From assembly GCF_002155425.1 (NCBI RefSeq), contig NZ_MUYG01000010.1, positions 248,001 through 312,000 of the forward strand: a stretch of 64,000 nucleotides of DNA, read 5' to 3'. The notes under the pieces were generated by a model. That model saw only the letters and a list, made by a program, of their open reading frames with translations, ran no database searches and was not told the origin of the DNA. This stretch comes from Erythrobacter donghaensis (GTDB taxonomy: Bacteria > Pseudomonadota > Alphaproteobacteria > Sphingomonadales > Sphingomonadaceae). The position numbers were made by a program, and so were the translations under genes. Positions 33,101-41,064 of the stretch are shown piece by piece. Within the stretch, counting starts at the first letter, position 1. Every line of letters begins with the position of its first letter.

Positions 33101-33280
33101 TCAATCCTGCTCGGGCCAGCTGCCTTGCGCCACTTCGTCCGGGTCGGCGGGCGGGCCGGGGACAGCGTAGGAATCCGAGAACCAGCGCGCCAGATCGCGA
33201 TCGCGGCAGCGCTGCGAGCAGAAAGGGTGGTGATCGGGATGCCGCGGCTTGCGGCAGATCGGGCAGGGCTTGTTGGTCAT
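33101..33280 (-). CDS. yacG: DNA gyrase inhibitor YacG, zinc-binding
   Basis: Small zinc protein of 59 residues. Two CxxC-type pairs are visible, CPIC (residues 6-9) and CSQRC (21-25), with HPFCSQRCRDRDLARWFSDSY matching YacG. In E. coli YacG binds gyrase and inhibits its DNA binding. The acidic tail (DPDEVAQGSWPEQD) is usual. Its ATG overlaps the stop of the RNase E/G-like gene by 4 bases (ATGA), so it is translated from the same message. Confidence 0.93.
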   Translation of the reverse strand: MTNKPCPICRKPRHPDHHPFCSQRCRDRDLARWFSDSYAVPGPPADPDEVAQGSWPEQD

Positions 33281-34233
33281 GCCGCCACGATCTGGGCATT
33301 GGGCGCTTCGAGCGCAAGACCGAGATCGGTTTCTACCCGCACGGTGCGCCCCGTGCGGCGGGCGAGTTCATCGAGCCATTGCGCCTTCAGCTTGGCCTTA
33401 AGCGCGGGGTGGGCACGCAGCTCCAGCACCGGGCCGTGCCCTTCGGCCTGCTCGCCGATCCGCAGGGCGAGGCGCGCGCACATCCCGACGCGAGAGGTGG
33501 CGAATCGGTGCAGCAGCGAGGGGCCCTCCAGCCGCGCGACCAGTTGGACGAAGCCGAAGCCGTTCATCGCCGTGCGTTCATGCGGCCAGTCTGCGAGCGC
33601 CGCTCCCAGCGCGTCATCGACCGCGCGGCGATCATCCTTTGCCTGGAGCGTCGGAAAATCGATCCCGATATTGCCGCCAAGCCCGAACCACGCCAGCGCG
33701 CGGGCTATTGCGGGCACGGCCGCCAGCGCAACCTCGCGCGGGGTGCCGACACCGTCTATGTCGATCACGGTCATGGCGGGGGTCACGCTGACAAGAATCT
33801 CGCCGCCGGAAATGTCGAGGCTGCCCGCCGATGCGGCGTGCCAGACTTCGTCCCACAGGCCAGCGGGAAAGCGGCGGACGATGCGGCCTTCGGGCCAGCC
33901 CGAAGCGGGCGAGGGGGCATCGGCCCCCGCCACCCGCGCCTGCGCCCGCTTGAAACGTCCGCGCTCGGCAAGGCCCGCGCGGGTGATGACGAGATCGAGG
34001 TTCTGGCCTTCCGTGGCGCTCGGCGGGAGGTGATCGACCAGCGCCTCGCGCCCGTCATCCAGCAGCGCCACACCGCGCCGCGTGCCCTTGAGCTTGGCGG
34101 TGAGCCGGCCGGTCACCCGCGCGCCTGCGGTCAACTCTCCCGGCCACATCATCTTCGCGGCCAGCACGCGCTCGCCCTCGACCAGCAGGGCGCGGGTTTC
34201 CCCGATCCCTTCCTCGATCAGCCACTCAGCCAA
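33277..34233 (-). CDS. RNase E/G-like protein, short form
   Basis: A 318-residue protein resembling the catalytic core of RNase E/G but lacking the long scaffold and shortened in the S1-like region. Visible: RGVALLDDGREALVDHLPP (S1-like strand and loop) and ISGGEILVSVTPAMTVIDIDGVG (the metal-binding Asp region of the DNase I-like domain), followed by NIGIDFPTL. Residues near HERTAMNGFGFVQLVA resemble the end of that domain. Short forms of this type accompany maf and yacG in alphaproteobacteria; their RNA target is unknown. It overlaps maf by 8 bases and yacG by 4. Confidence 0.82.
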   Translation of the reverse strand: MAEWLIEEGIGETRALLVEGERVLAAKMMWPGELTAGARVTGRLTAKLKGTRRGVALLDDGREALVDHLPPSATEGQNLDLVITRAGLAERGRFKRAQARVAGADAPSPASGWPEGRIVRRFPAGLWDEVWHAASAGSLDISGGEILVSVTPAMTVIDIDGVGTPREVALAAVPAIARALAWFGLGGNIGIDFPTLQAKDDRRAVDDALGAALADWPHERTAMNGFGFVQLVARLEGPSLLHRFATSRVGMCARLALRIGEQAEGHGPVLELRAHPALKAKLKAQWLDELARRTGRTVRVETDLGLALEAPNAQIVAA

Positions 34234-34798
34234 TCGGAAACCCCGCCGCTTTCAGCAAAGCGCGCGTTTCGTAGAGCGGCAGGCCCATCACGCCCGAGTG
34301 GCTGCCCCGGATCCACTGGATCAGGCCCTCCGCCGCGCCCTGGATTGCATAGCCGCCCGCCTTGCCCTGCCAGTCGCCGCCCGCAATGTAATCGGCGATT
34401 TCCTCGGACGAGAGCCGCTTGAAGCAGACCACGGTTTCGCTCAGCCTTTCGCGCATTGTCCCATCGGGCGCGCGCAGCACCACGCTGGTGAGCACCTGAT
34501 GCCGCCGCCCGCTCATCAGGTCGAGACAGGCGCGCGCTTCGTCCTCGGTTTCGGTCTTGGGGAGGATGCGCCGTCCCACCGCGACCACCGTGTCGCCCGC
34601 CAGCACGAAGCCCGGCGCGTCCACCGCGAGCGCCTTTTCGCGGCCCATGCGTGAAGCATAGGCGCGGGGCAATTCGCCCTTCAGCGGGGTCTCGTCGATA
34701 TCGGCGGGGGTGACCGCGTCAGGCGCAAGGCCCAGCCGCGCGAGTAATTCGCGCCGCCGGGGCGAGGCCGATGCGAGCGTCAGGTGAAGCGCGCCCAT
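34226..34798 (-). CDS. maf: Maf family nucleotide pyrophosphatase
   Basis: House-cleaning enzyme that hydrolyses non-canonical or excess nucleoside triphosphates to monophosphates. The 190-residue protein begins MGALHLTLASASPRRRELL, containing the SASPRR signature, then the catalytic Asp in LAGDTVVAVG and the later GKAGGYAIQGAAEGLI motif. The choice between dTTP/UTP and m7GTP is not settled by the motifs seen. ATG 34798 was chosen because the family starts immediately before SASPRR. Starts 15 bases after infA. Confidence 0.92.
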   Translation of the reverse strand: MGALHLTLASASPRRRELLARLGLAPDAVTPADIDETPLKGELPRAYASRMGREKALAVDAPGFVLAGDTVVAVGRRILPKTETEDEARACLDLMSGRRHQVLTSVVLRAPDGTMRERLSETVVCFKRLSSEEIADYIAGGDWQGKAGGYAIQGAAEGLIQWIRGSHSGVMGLPLYETRALLKAAGFPIG

Positions 34799-34813
34799 GT
34801 GGGCCGCCGGCAA

Positions 34814-35059
34814 TTATTGCGGGCCGGGGCCGCCGCGACCCGGCATGAAGCGGTAGGTGATGCGCGCCTTGGTGAGATCATAGGGCGTGAGTTCGCACAG
34901 CACTTCGTCGCCCACCAGCACGCGGATGCGGTTCTTGCGCATCTTGCCCGCCGTGTGGCCGAGAACCTCATGGCCGTTTTCAAGCTCCACCCGGAACATC
35001 GCATTGGGCAGCAACTCAACCACGCGCCCGCGCATTTCGAGGAGTTCTTCCTTGGCCAT
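34814..35059 (-). CDS. infA: Translation initiation factor IF-1
   Basis: Essential S1-fold factor that binds the ribosomal A site during initiation. The 81-residue protein has the standard [22 protein letters not shown] start and [24 protein letters not shown]. It is about nine residues longer than the common 72, the extra being a Gly/Pro tail (GRGGPGPQ). AAGGAAT precedes the ATG. It heads the infA-maf-RNase E/G-like-yacG-tRNA-Phe run on the minus strand and is divergent from the unusual receptor gene. Confidence 0.97.
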   Translation of the reverse strand: MAKEELLEMRGRVVELLPNAMFRVELENGHEVLGHTAGKMRKNRIRVLVGDEVLCELTPYDLTKARITYRFMPGRGGPGPQ

Positions 35060-35314
35060 GTAATTCCTTCATGTGTTCCGCGAACGCACAATACGTCCGT
35101 CGATGCGGGGCTGCGCTTTAGCGATGCGGGAACCAAAAGGGAAGGCTCGTGCGTTAGGGGTCTGGAAAGCCGGGCGTCCGGGCAGTTTTCTGCCGGGGCG
35201 CCCTTTGACTTGCAAGTGTGCGTCCCGGTCACGGCGCAGAGCGTAACCCAACGGCCAGATGGCGGCGACAACAAGCCGCCCGGCCACATAACATACGGTA
35301 AACAAAGGGACTCG

Positions 35315-38300
35315 ATGAACCTCTCCCCGCTCTCCCGCGCTGCCTTGCGCGCCGGCACCTGTGCTCTCGCCCTGTCGCTGTTCCCCGCGCCCGCAATTTC
35401 GGCGCCCGCGCCCGCCGCCGCGGCAGCGCAGCCGCAGCCCGAGCTTGCCAACCAGCCCAAGGAGGAAGAGCTCGACAGCGCCAGCGATGTGGTGCCGGCG
35501 GCGGACAAGGAAATCATCGTGCGCTCCGGGCGGCTGCGCGGGCAGCTGTTCGTCGAACAGGCCCCGCTGCTGCAACTCGATGAAGAAGCAATCGCAGCCG
35601 AGGGCGTAACCTCGATCACCGATCTGATCGCCCAAATCAGCGCGCGCACCGGCTCTGCGCGGGGGCGCGGAGGCGGCGGGCAGCCGGTGATCCTCGTCAA
35701 CGGCATCCGCATCGGGTCATTCCGCGAATTCGCCAATTATCCCCCTGAGGCGCTCGCGCGGGTCGAGGTGTTTCCCGAGGAAGTCGCCCAGCGCTTCGGC
35801 TTTCCGCCCGATCGCCGCGTGATCAACCTGATCCTCAAGGACAATTATTCGAACCGGCAGCTCGATTTCGAGCTCGAGGCACCCTCGCGCGGGGGTTATG
35901 TTCGCAATGAACAACGGGTCGGAACGCTCAGGATCGCCGATGGCGGCCGGATCAACGCCAGCGTGCAGCTCGAAGACACGACGCTGCTGACCGAGGCGGA
36001 ACGCAATATCATCCAGACCGAAGGCTCGCAGTCCGACGTTGCCGGCGATCCCGATCAGGCCGAATACCGTAGCCTGCTGGCCGACACCTTCGGGCTCGAT
36101 GCCAATGTGTCGTGGGCCAAGGCGATCATCGACAGCGGCACCTCGCTCAGCGCCAACCTCAACTACGCCCGCAATGAGAGCCGCAGTCTCGACGGGCTCA
36201 ACACGGTCGCGCTGACGGGGCCGGATGGCGACACGGCGTTTCGCACCTTCGGGGCGGACACCCCGCTATCCCGGCGCACGTCGAGCGACACGGTGTCGGC
36301 TGCCGGTTCGATCAACCAGCCGATCAATGCCTTCCGGCTTACCAGCACCTTCGACGGCGCATACAGCGAATCTGCAACCGAGATCGACCGGCGCCTGCGG
36401 TCCGACCAGTTGCAGGTGTTCCGCGATGCCGCGGCGGCGGGCACGCTGGCGATCACCGGCTCCTTGCCGTCCGACACCGACAACGGGTTCGATCTGGCGC
36501 GCAGCAAGATCATCAGCACCGAAACGCAGACCACGCTGGAGGGGCCGCTTGCACTTCTGCCTGCGGGCGAAGTTCTGGCGACCTTCGATCTCGGCTTCGA
36601 CTGGAAGCGGATCGAGAGCAACGACACGCGGTCGCTGACGGGATCGGAACTGACCCGCCGGCGCATTTCCACCGGCGCCAATGTGGTGGTGCCGCTCACC
36701 AGCACCCGCGACGAATTCCTCGATGCGCTTGGCGACTTCACGCTGAACCTTCAGGCCGGGCTCGAGAATCTCAGCGATTTCGGAACGCTGGGGGACTGGA
36801 ACGCGGGGATCACGTGGCGGCCGACCGACGGGCTCGATCTGTCGGCGACCTATATCTGGCGCGAATCGGCTCCCTCGATCTCTGCGCTCGGCAACCCGCA
36901 GATCGACAATCTCAACGTGCCGGTGTTCGATTTCGTACGCGGGGAGACGGTGCTTGCGACCGTACGCACCGGCGGCAATCCCGATCTTCCGGCAGAGACC
37001 CAGCGCGACTGGAAATTCTCGGCAAACTGGGAATTGCCGTTCTGGGAGAATTCGCGCCTGGCGGTCGACTACATTCGCAACCGGTCGGACAATGTCGTGA
37101 GCGGCTTTCCGCAGATCACCTCCGAGATCGAAGCGGCCTTCCCGGGCCGTGTGACGCGCGCGGCGCCTGACAATCCCGGCGAGATCGGACGTCTGATCGC
37201 GGTCGACCGGCGCTCGGTCAGCTTCGCCCAGACGAAGGCGGACCGGCTCCAGTTCACGTTATCGACCAGTGGCAGCATCGGCGCGCCTGCCGAGGGCGAG
37301 GGTGGCCTTGGCGGCGGCGGTCGCGGACGCTTTGGTGGCGGTGGTGGTGGCGGCGCTCCTGCGGCGGCGGCCCCTGCGGCCCAGCCTGCCCCGCCGACCA
37401 CCGGCCCGGCGGCGACCCCGCCTGCGGGCGGACGGCCCGGCGGCGGCATGTTCGGCGGCGGCGCGGCCCCGACGCCCGAACAGCGCGAGCAGTTCATGGC
37501 CTTTCGCACCCGCCTGTGCGCCGATGACGGGCAGGCCTTCCTAGAAAGGCTGGTCGCCGCGATCGACAGCGGTGCGGACATCTCCGCCGAGTTCCCCGGC
37601 ATCGACACAGCCCGCCTCGCCCCGATGCTGGCGCGCGTACGGGCGGCGGACGGCACGGTCGACACCGACCGGCTGGCGCAGTTCCGCACCCGGATCTGCA
37701 GCATGGACCCGGCGATGATGGGTGCTGGGCGCGGGCCGGGTAGTGGCGGTCAGGGCGGGGCTCCCGCCGAGATTCCGCCGCAGCGCGCCGCCTTCCGCGA
37801 ACGTGCCTGCGGCCCCGAGGGCGCCACAGCCATCGCCGAGCTGATCGCCAAGATCGAGCGCGGCGAAGATGTCTCGGCCGAATTGCCCGGCGTCGACCCC
37901 GCCTTCATCAAGATGGCGATCGACCGCTCGCGCCGTCCTGACGGCACTATCCCGCCCGAGGCGCTGGCACAGTTCCAGCAGCGCTTCTGCGCGGCGGCCC
38001 CGGCAGGGCAGGGCGCGGGCGGGCCTCCGGCAGCAGGCGGCGGCGCGCCGGCGGGCGGCCCGGCCTTCAATCCGCTGGCCGGTCGGCAGTTTCAGGGCTG
38101 GCGCTACTTCGCCAACCTGACCCACACGATCGAGCTCGCCAACGAGGTCCTGATCGCCCCCGGCATCGCCCCACTCGACCAGCTTGACGGTCAGGCGACC
38201 GGCGCCTTCGGCCAGCCGCGGCATTCCAGCCGGCTCGAAGCGGGCCTGTTCGGCAAGGGGATCGGCTTCCGCCTGTCGGGTATCTACACGGGCGAGACCA

Positions 38301-38566
38301 GGCTCGACGGCGCGGTCGGCACCAGCGATCTGTTCTTCGACGACATCGTCACGTTCAACCTGCGCATCTTTGCCAATATGGGTGAGGTGACGGGCAAGAA
38401 CGAAGGGCTGCTCAAGGATTTCCGCGTCAGCCTTATCGCCGACAACGTCTTCGACGCGCAGCGCCGGGTCCGCGATTCGGCGGGCGAGACGCCGATCAAT
38501 TACCAGCCCTTCGTGATCGACCCGCTGGGGCTCTATCTCGGGATTGACTTGCGGAAGCTCTTTTGA
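35315..38566 (+). CDS. TonB-receptor-like outer-membrane protein with a Cys-bracketed repeat insertion
   Basis: A 1083-residue outer-membrane protein. Signal peptide about 1-30. An EIIVR TonB-box-like start, a plug (about 80-190) with QPVILVNGIRIGS and ALARVEVFPEE, then barrel strands. From about residue 655 to 920 the barrel is interrupted by an insertion: a Gly/Ala/Pro-rich stretch, then two tandem repeats with a Cys at each end (735 to 795 and 832 to 892, both spacings exactly 60). Shared core motifs are SAEFPGID/SAELPGVD and ADGTV/PDGTI with LAQF before the closing Cys. The barrel resumes at GRQFQGWRYFANL and ends in Phe. The ligand is unknown. AAAGGGA precedes ATG 35315. Confidence 0.85.
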   Translation: MNLSPLSRAALRAGTCALALSLFPAPAISAPAPAAAAAQPQPELANQPKEEELDSASDVVPAADKEIIVRSGRLRGQLFVEQAPLLQLDEEAIAAEGVTSITDLIAQISARTGSARGRGGGGQPVILVNGIRIGSFREFANYPPEALARVEVFPEEVAQRFGFPPDRRVINLILKDNYSNRQLDFELEAPSRGGYVRNEQRVGTLRIADGGRINASVQLEDTTLLTEAERNIIQTEGSQSDVAGDPDQAEYRSLLADTFGLDANVSWAKAIIDSGTSLSANLNYARNESRSLDGLNTVALTGPDGDTAFRTFGADTPLSRRTSSDTVSAAGSINQPINAFRLTSTFDGAYSESATEIDRRLRSDQLQVFRDAAAAGTLAITGSLPSDTDNGFDLARSKIISTETQTTLEGPLALLPAGEVLATFDLGFDWKRIESNDTRSLTGSELTRRRISTGANVVVPLTSTRDEFLDALGDFTLNLQAGLENLSDFGTLGDWNAGITWRPTDGLDLSATYIWRESAPSISALGNPQIDNLNVPVFDFVRGETVLATVRTGGNPDLPAETQRDWKFSANWELPFWENSRLAVDYIRNRSDNVVSGFPQITSEIEAAFPGRVTRAAPDNPGEIGRLIAVDRRSVSFAQTKADRLQFTLSTSGSIGAPAEGEGGLGGGGRGRFGGGGGGGAPAAAAPAAQPAPPTTGPAATPPAGGRPGGGMFGGGAAPTPEQREQFMAFRTRLCADDGQAFLERLVAAIDSGADISAEFPGIDTARLAPMLARVRAADGTVDTDRLAQFRTRICSMDPAMMGAGRGPGSGGQGGAPAEIPPQRAAFRERACGPEGATAIAELIAKIERGEDVSAELPGVDPAFIKMAIDRSRRPDGTIPPEALAQFQQRFCAAAPAGQGAGGPPAAGGGAPAGGPAFNPLAGRQFQGWRYFANLTHTIELANEVLIAPGIAPLDQLDGQATGAFGQPRHSSRLEAGLFGKGIGFRLSGIYTGETRLDGAVGTSDLFFDDIVTFNLRIFANMGEVTGKNEGLLKDFRVSLIADNVFDAQRRVRDSAGETPINYQPFVIDPLGLYLGIDLRKLF

Positions 38567-38571
38567 TGGGG

Positions 38572-38624
38572 AGCGCCCGCCCATCCGGGCGGGCGCTATC
38601 CTCGCTCATGCGCCCTTTGGGCGC
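38572..38624. terminator. Two hairpins between convergent genes
   Basis: An 11-bp stem AGCGCCCGCCC-ATCC-GGGCGGGCGCT (38572-38597) begins five bases after the receptor stop, then a smaller GCGCCC-TTT-GGGCGC (38610-38624). There is no T-run, so termination is probable only by position. Confidence 0.5.
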
Positions 38625-38676
38625 GTCGCTGCGGGCGCGCGGTCGCGCTTGCGGGCCTTCGTCCCGAGGGGAACCT

Positions 38677-39879
38677 TCAACCCGATTTGGCCGATTTTTC
38701 GGCGAGCGCCTCGGCGCAGGCAAAGCCGCTCGCCCAGGCCCATTGGAAGTTGTAGCCGCCGAGCCAGCCGGTGACGTCCACCGCCTCGCCGATGGCGTAG
38801 AGGCCGGGCACCTTGGCGGCTTCCATCGTGCGGCTGGAAAGCTCCGTCGTGGCGATGCCGCCTGCGGTGACTTCGGCCTTGGCATAGCCCTCGGTGCCGT
38901 TCGGAGCGAAGCGCCAGTCGTCGAGCTTCGCCTGTGCCGCGCGCAAATCCTTGTCGGAGAGGTTGCCGAGCTCGCGCTCCAGCGCCAGCCGGTCGGCCAG
39001 TGCATCAGCCAGCCGCGCGGGCAGGCGTTCGCGCAGCAAGGTGCGCAGATGGGTGCGGGGCCGATCGCGCTTGGCCTCAAGCAGCCAGTCGCTCGCCGCA
39101 TCGGGGAGGAAGGTGATGCCGACCTCCTCGCCATGCCGCCAATAGCTTGAAACCTGCAGGATGGCCGGGCCGGAGAGCCCCTTGTGCGTGAACAGCGCCG
39201 CCTCGGCGAATTCGCTCTTCCCCGCCCGCGCGCGCACCGGCGCGGCGACGCCCGACAGCTCGCGGAACAGCGCGTCCTCGCCTCCCAGCGTCAGGGGCAC
39301 GAGGGCAGGGCGGGGCTCGACCACCTTCAGCCCGAATTGCCGAGCCAGCCGGAAGGCAAAGTCGCTTGCGCCCATCTTGGGGATCGAGGGCCCGCCCGTG
39401 GCGATCACCAGTGCGGGGGCCTGCCATGCGCGGCCATCGGCGGCGGTGACGGTGAAGCTGCCATCCTCCCCGCGCGCGACGGCAGCGATCTCCACGCCGC
39501 AGGTCAGCTGCACGCGCTCCGGCGGACATTCCTCCAGCAGCATCGCCACGATCTGCTTCGCCGACCCGTCGCAGAACAGCTGGCCCAGCGTCTTCTCGTG
39601 CCACGCGATCCCGTAACGCTCGACCAGCGCGATAAAGTCCGCCGGGTTGTAGCGGGCCAGCGCGCTCTTGGAGAAGTGCGGGTTGGCCGAAAGGTAATTG
39701 CCCGGCCCCGCGCCGAGGTTGGTGAAGTTGCAGCGCCCCCCGCCCGAAATGAGGATTTTCTTCCCCGGCGCCTCGGCCTTTTCCAGCAACGCCACCCGCA
39801 GCCCGCGCTGCCCCGCCTGTCCGGCGCAAAACAGCCCGGCCGCGCCCGCGCCGAGGATGATGACGTCGCTATGCTCCAT
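38677..39879 (-). CDS. HI0933/BaiN-type FAD-dependent oxidoreductase
   Basis: Flavoprotein of 400 residues. The FAD-binding start HSDVIILGAGAAGLFCAG is followed by KKILISGGGRCNFTNLGAGP, the signature of the HI0933/BaiN group, then LVIATGGPSIPKMG and the C-terminal FAD site GLYAIGEAVDVTGWLGGYN. The substrate is unknown; related proteins act on bile-acid-like steroids or are of unknown role. ATG 39879 was chosen because it directly precedes the FAD motif; an in-frame ATG at 40098 would add a non-conserved stretch. It converges on the receptor and is divergent from the small operon at 40058. Confidence 0.88.
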   Translation of the reverse strand: MEHSDVIILGAGAAGLFCAGQAGQRGLRVALLEKAEAPGKKILISGGGRCNFTNLGAGPGNYLSANPHFSKSALARYNPADFIALVERYGIAWHEKTLGQLFCDGSAKQIVAMLLEECPPERVQLTCGVEIAAVARGEDGSFTVTAADGRAWQAPALVIATGGPSIPKMGASDFAFRLARQFGLKVVEPRPALVPLTLGGEDALFRELSGVAAPVRARAGKSEFAEAALFTHKGLSGPAILQVSSYWRHGEEVGITFLPDAASDWLLEAKRDRPRTHLRTLLRERLPARLADALADRLALERELGNLSDKDLRAAQAKLDDWRFAPNGTEGYAKAEVTAGGIATTELSSRTMEAAKVPGLYAIGEAVDVTGWLGGYNFQWAWASGFACAEALAEKSAKSG

Positions 39880-40057
39880 TGGGGCGCGATAGGCGTGTGC
39901 GGCGCGCTTGCCAATCGCCGCTGCGACCCGCCGTGCGAGGCACCTCTGTCTGCCGCCAATCCCGGGCGCAAATGGAACAAGGCGCGCCCTATGCCCTTGG
40001 TTCTCATGCCAGGCTGCCCCGCGCGGCCCCCCACACCAATCAGGAGAGGAAGTCCCC

Positions 40058-40264
40058 GTGACCGACACCACCCAAAAAGATATCGCCGACAAGGCCATGA
40101 AGCTGAAGACCGAGAACGCGCCCGCGCAGGAGCATCTCGACCATCAGGAAAAGACCGCAGGCGAAGGGCCGATCAGCCAGCGCAACCGCGAAGAGCCCGT
40201 TTCGGGTGCCTTCGACGCCGAAGGTCAGCGCCCGGTGCTCGAACGCAGCCGGAAGGTGCGCTGA
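40058..40264 (+). CDS. Small hydrophilic protein of unknown function
   Basis: Not recognised. The 68-residue product (MTDTTQKDIADKAMKLKTEN) has no hydrophobic segment, no Cys or Trp, and is rich in Lys, Glu, Arg, Gln and Asp, suggesting an intrinsically disordered protein. GTG 40058 has a strong AGGAGAGGA site seven bases upstream, which makes translation likely. It stops one base before the HPF/RaiA-type gene and appears to lead a three-gene operon. Confidence 0.6.
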   Translation: MTDTTQKDIADKAMKLKTENAPAQEHLDHQEKTAGEGPISQRNREEPVSGAFDAEGQRPVLERSRKVR

Positions 40265-40265
40265 G

Positions 40266-40589
40266 ATGGACATTCGCTTTAACACAGACAACGCCACCGC
40301 AGGTTCGGCCGACATGGCACAGGCAGTCGAAGAGCGCCTGACCGAGCGGCTCGACGCGCGCTTCGGCGAGCGCCTGACCACGATCGAAGTGCACGTTCGC
40401 GATGTCGATGGCGACAGCAACCGTCCCGACGGTATCGAGGCGCGGCTCGAGGCACGGCCCAAGAACGGCGATCCGATCTTCGTCGCCGAACGCGGCGAGA
40501 AGCCGATGGACGCGGTCAATGCCGCGCTCGGGACGCTCGTCACCCGGCTCGATACCGTGTTCGGCAAGGCCGACCGTCACCGCAAATAG
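40266..40589 (+). CDS. HPF/RaiA family ribosome-associated protein
   Basis: A 107-residue protein with the beta-alpha-beta-beta-beta-alpha layout of ribosome hibernation factors. MDIRFNTDNATAGSADMAQAVEE forms strand 1 and helix 1, then TTIEVHVRDVDGD and DGIEARLEARPKNGDPIFVAERG are the hairpin strands, and the last helix ends near LDTVFGKADRHRK. These factors bind the 30S decoding region in stationary phase. It lacks the long C-terminal dimerisation domain. It sits between the small hydrophilic gene and the host-attachment gene, ten bases from the latter. Confidence 0.75.
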   Translation: MDIRFNTDNATAGSADMAQAVEERLTERLDARFGERLTTIEVHVRDVDGDSNRPDGIEARLEARPKNGDPIFVAERGEKPMDAVNAALGTLVTRLDTVFGKADRHRK

Positions 40590-40599
40590 GAGAATCCCC

Positions 40600-41007
40600 A
40601 TGAAAATACCCGGCGGAACCCATGTCGCAGTGCTCGATGGCGAGCGTTTCCTGTGGCTCCACAACACCGGCGATGCGGTTCATCCGCAGCTGGAAATGAT
40701 CGACACCCCCGAGCTTGACCCGACCAATTACAGTCAGGGCAACCAGCGCCATTCGATCACTTCGGGCCAGAGCAGCGACAGCGCGCTTGAGGAAGGCGCG
40801 CATGTCGCAGCGGCGGCGGAATGGATGAACCATCAGGCCAAGACCAACCAGATCGAAAACCTGATCGTGGTCGCCGACAAGCGCTCGCTAGGCGAATTGC
40901 GGCGGCACTACCACGTCGAGCTCGAACAGCGGCTGCTGGGCGAGATCGGCAAGGAAATGACCAATCAGCCGATCGACGACATCGCGCAGGCGATCATCGC
41001 GGCCTGA
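40600..41007 (+). CDS. Host attachment protein family (PF10116-like)
   Basis: A 135-residue soluble protein. MKIPGGTHVAVLDGERFLWLHNTGD and IENLIVVADKRSLGELRRHYHVELEQRLLGEIGKEMTNQPIDDIAQAI match the family first named for Agrobacterium attachment to host cells. In most bacteria it probably does something else; the ribosome-associated neighbour suggests stress or stationary phase. AGGAGAATCCCC lies before ATG 40600. Confidence 0.8.
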   Translation: MKIPGGTHVAVLDGERFLWLHNTGDAVHPQLEMIDTPELDPTNYSQGNQRHSITSGQSSDSALEEGAHVAAAAEWMNHQAKTNQIENLIVVADKRSLGELRRHYHVELEQRLLGEIGKEMTNQPIDDIAQAIIAA

Positions 41008-41064
41008 CGGAAACCGCTCGCGGGGGAATTGCCAAGGGGGCGGTGCAGTCCCTATCTGGCCCCC

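Noticed and set aside
32105-34033. A 642-codon plus-strand frame across purC, tRNA-Phe and yacG
   Set aside because: It runs through a tRNA gene and opposite three conserved genes; an artefact of high GC.
33277-34233. A truncated RNase E gene
   Set aside because: The short protein is intact, overlaps its neighbours normally and matches a known short form, so it is not a broken gene.
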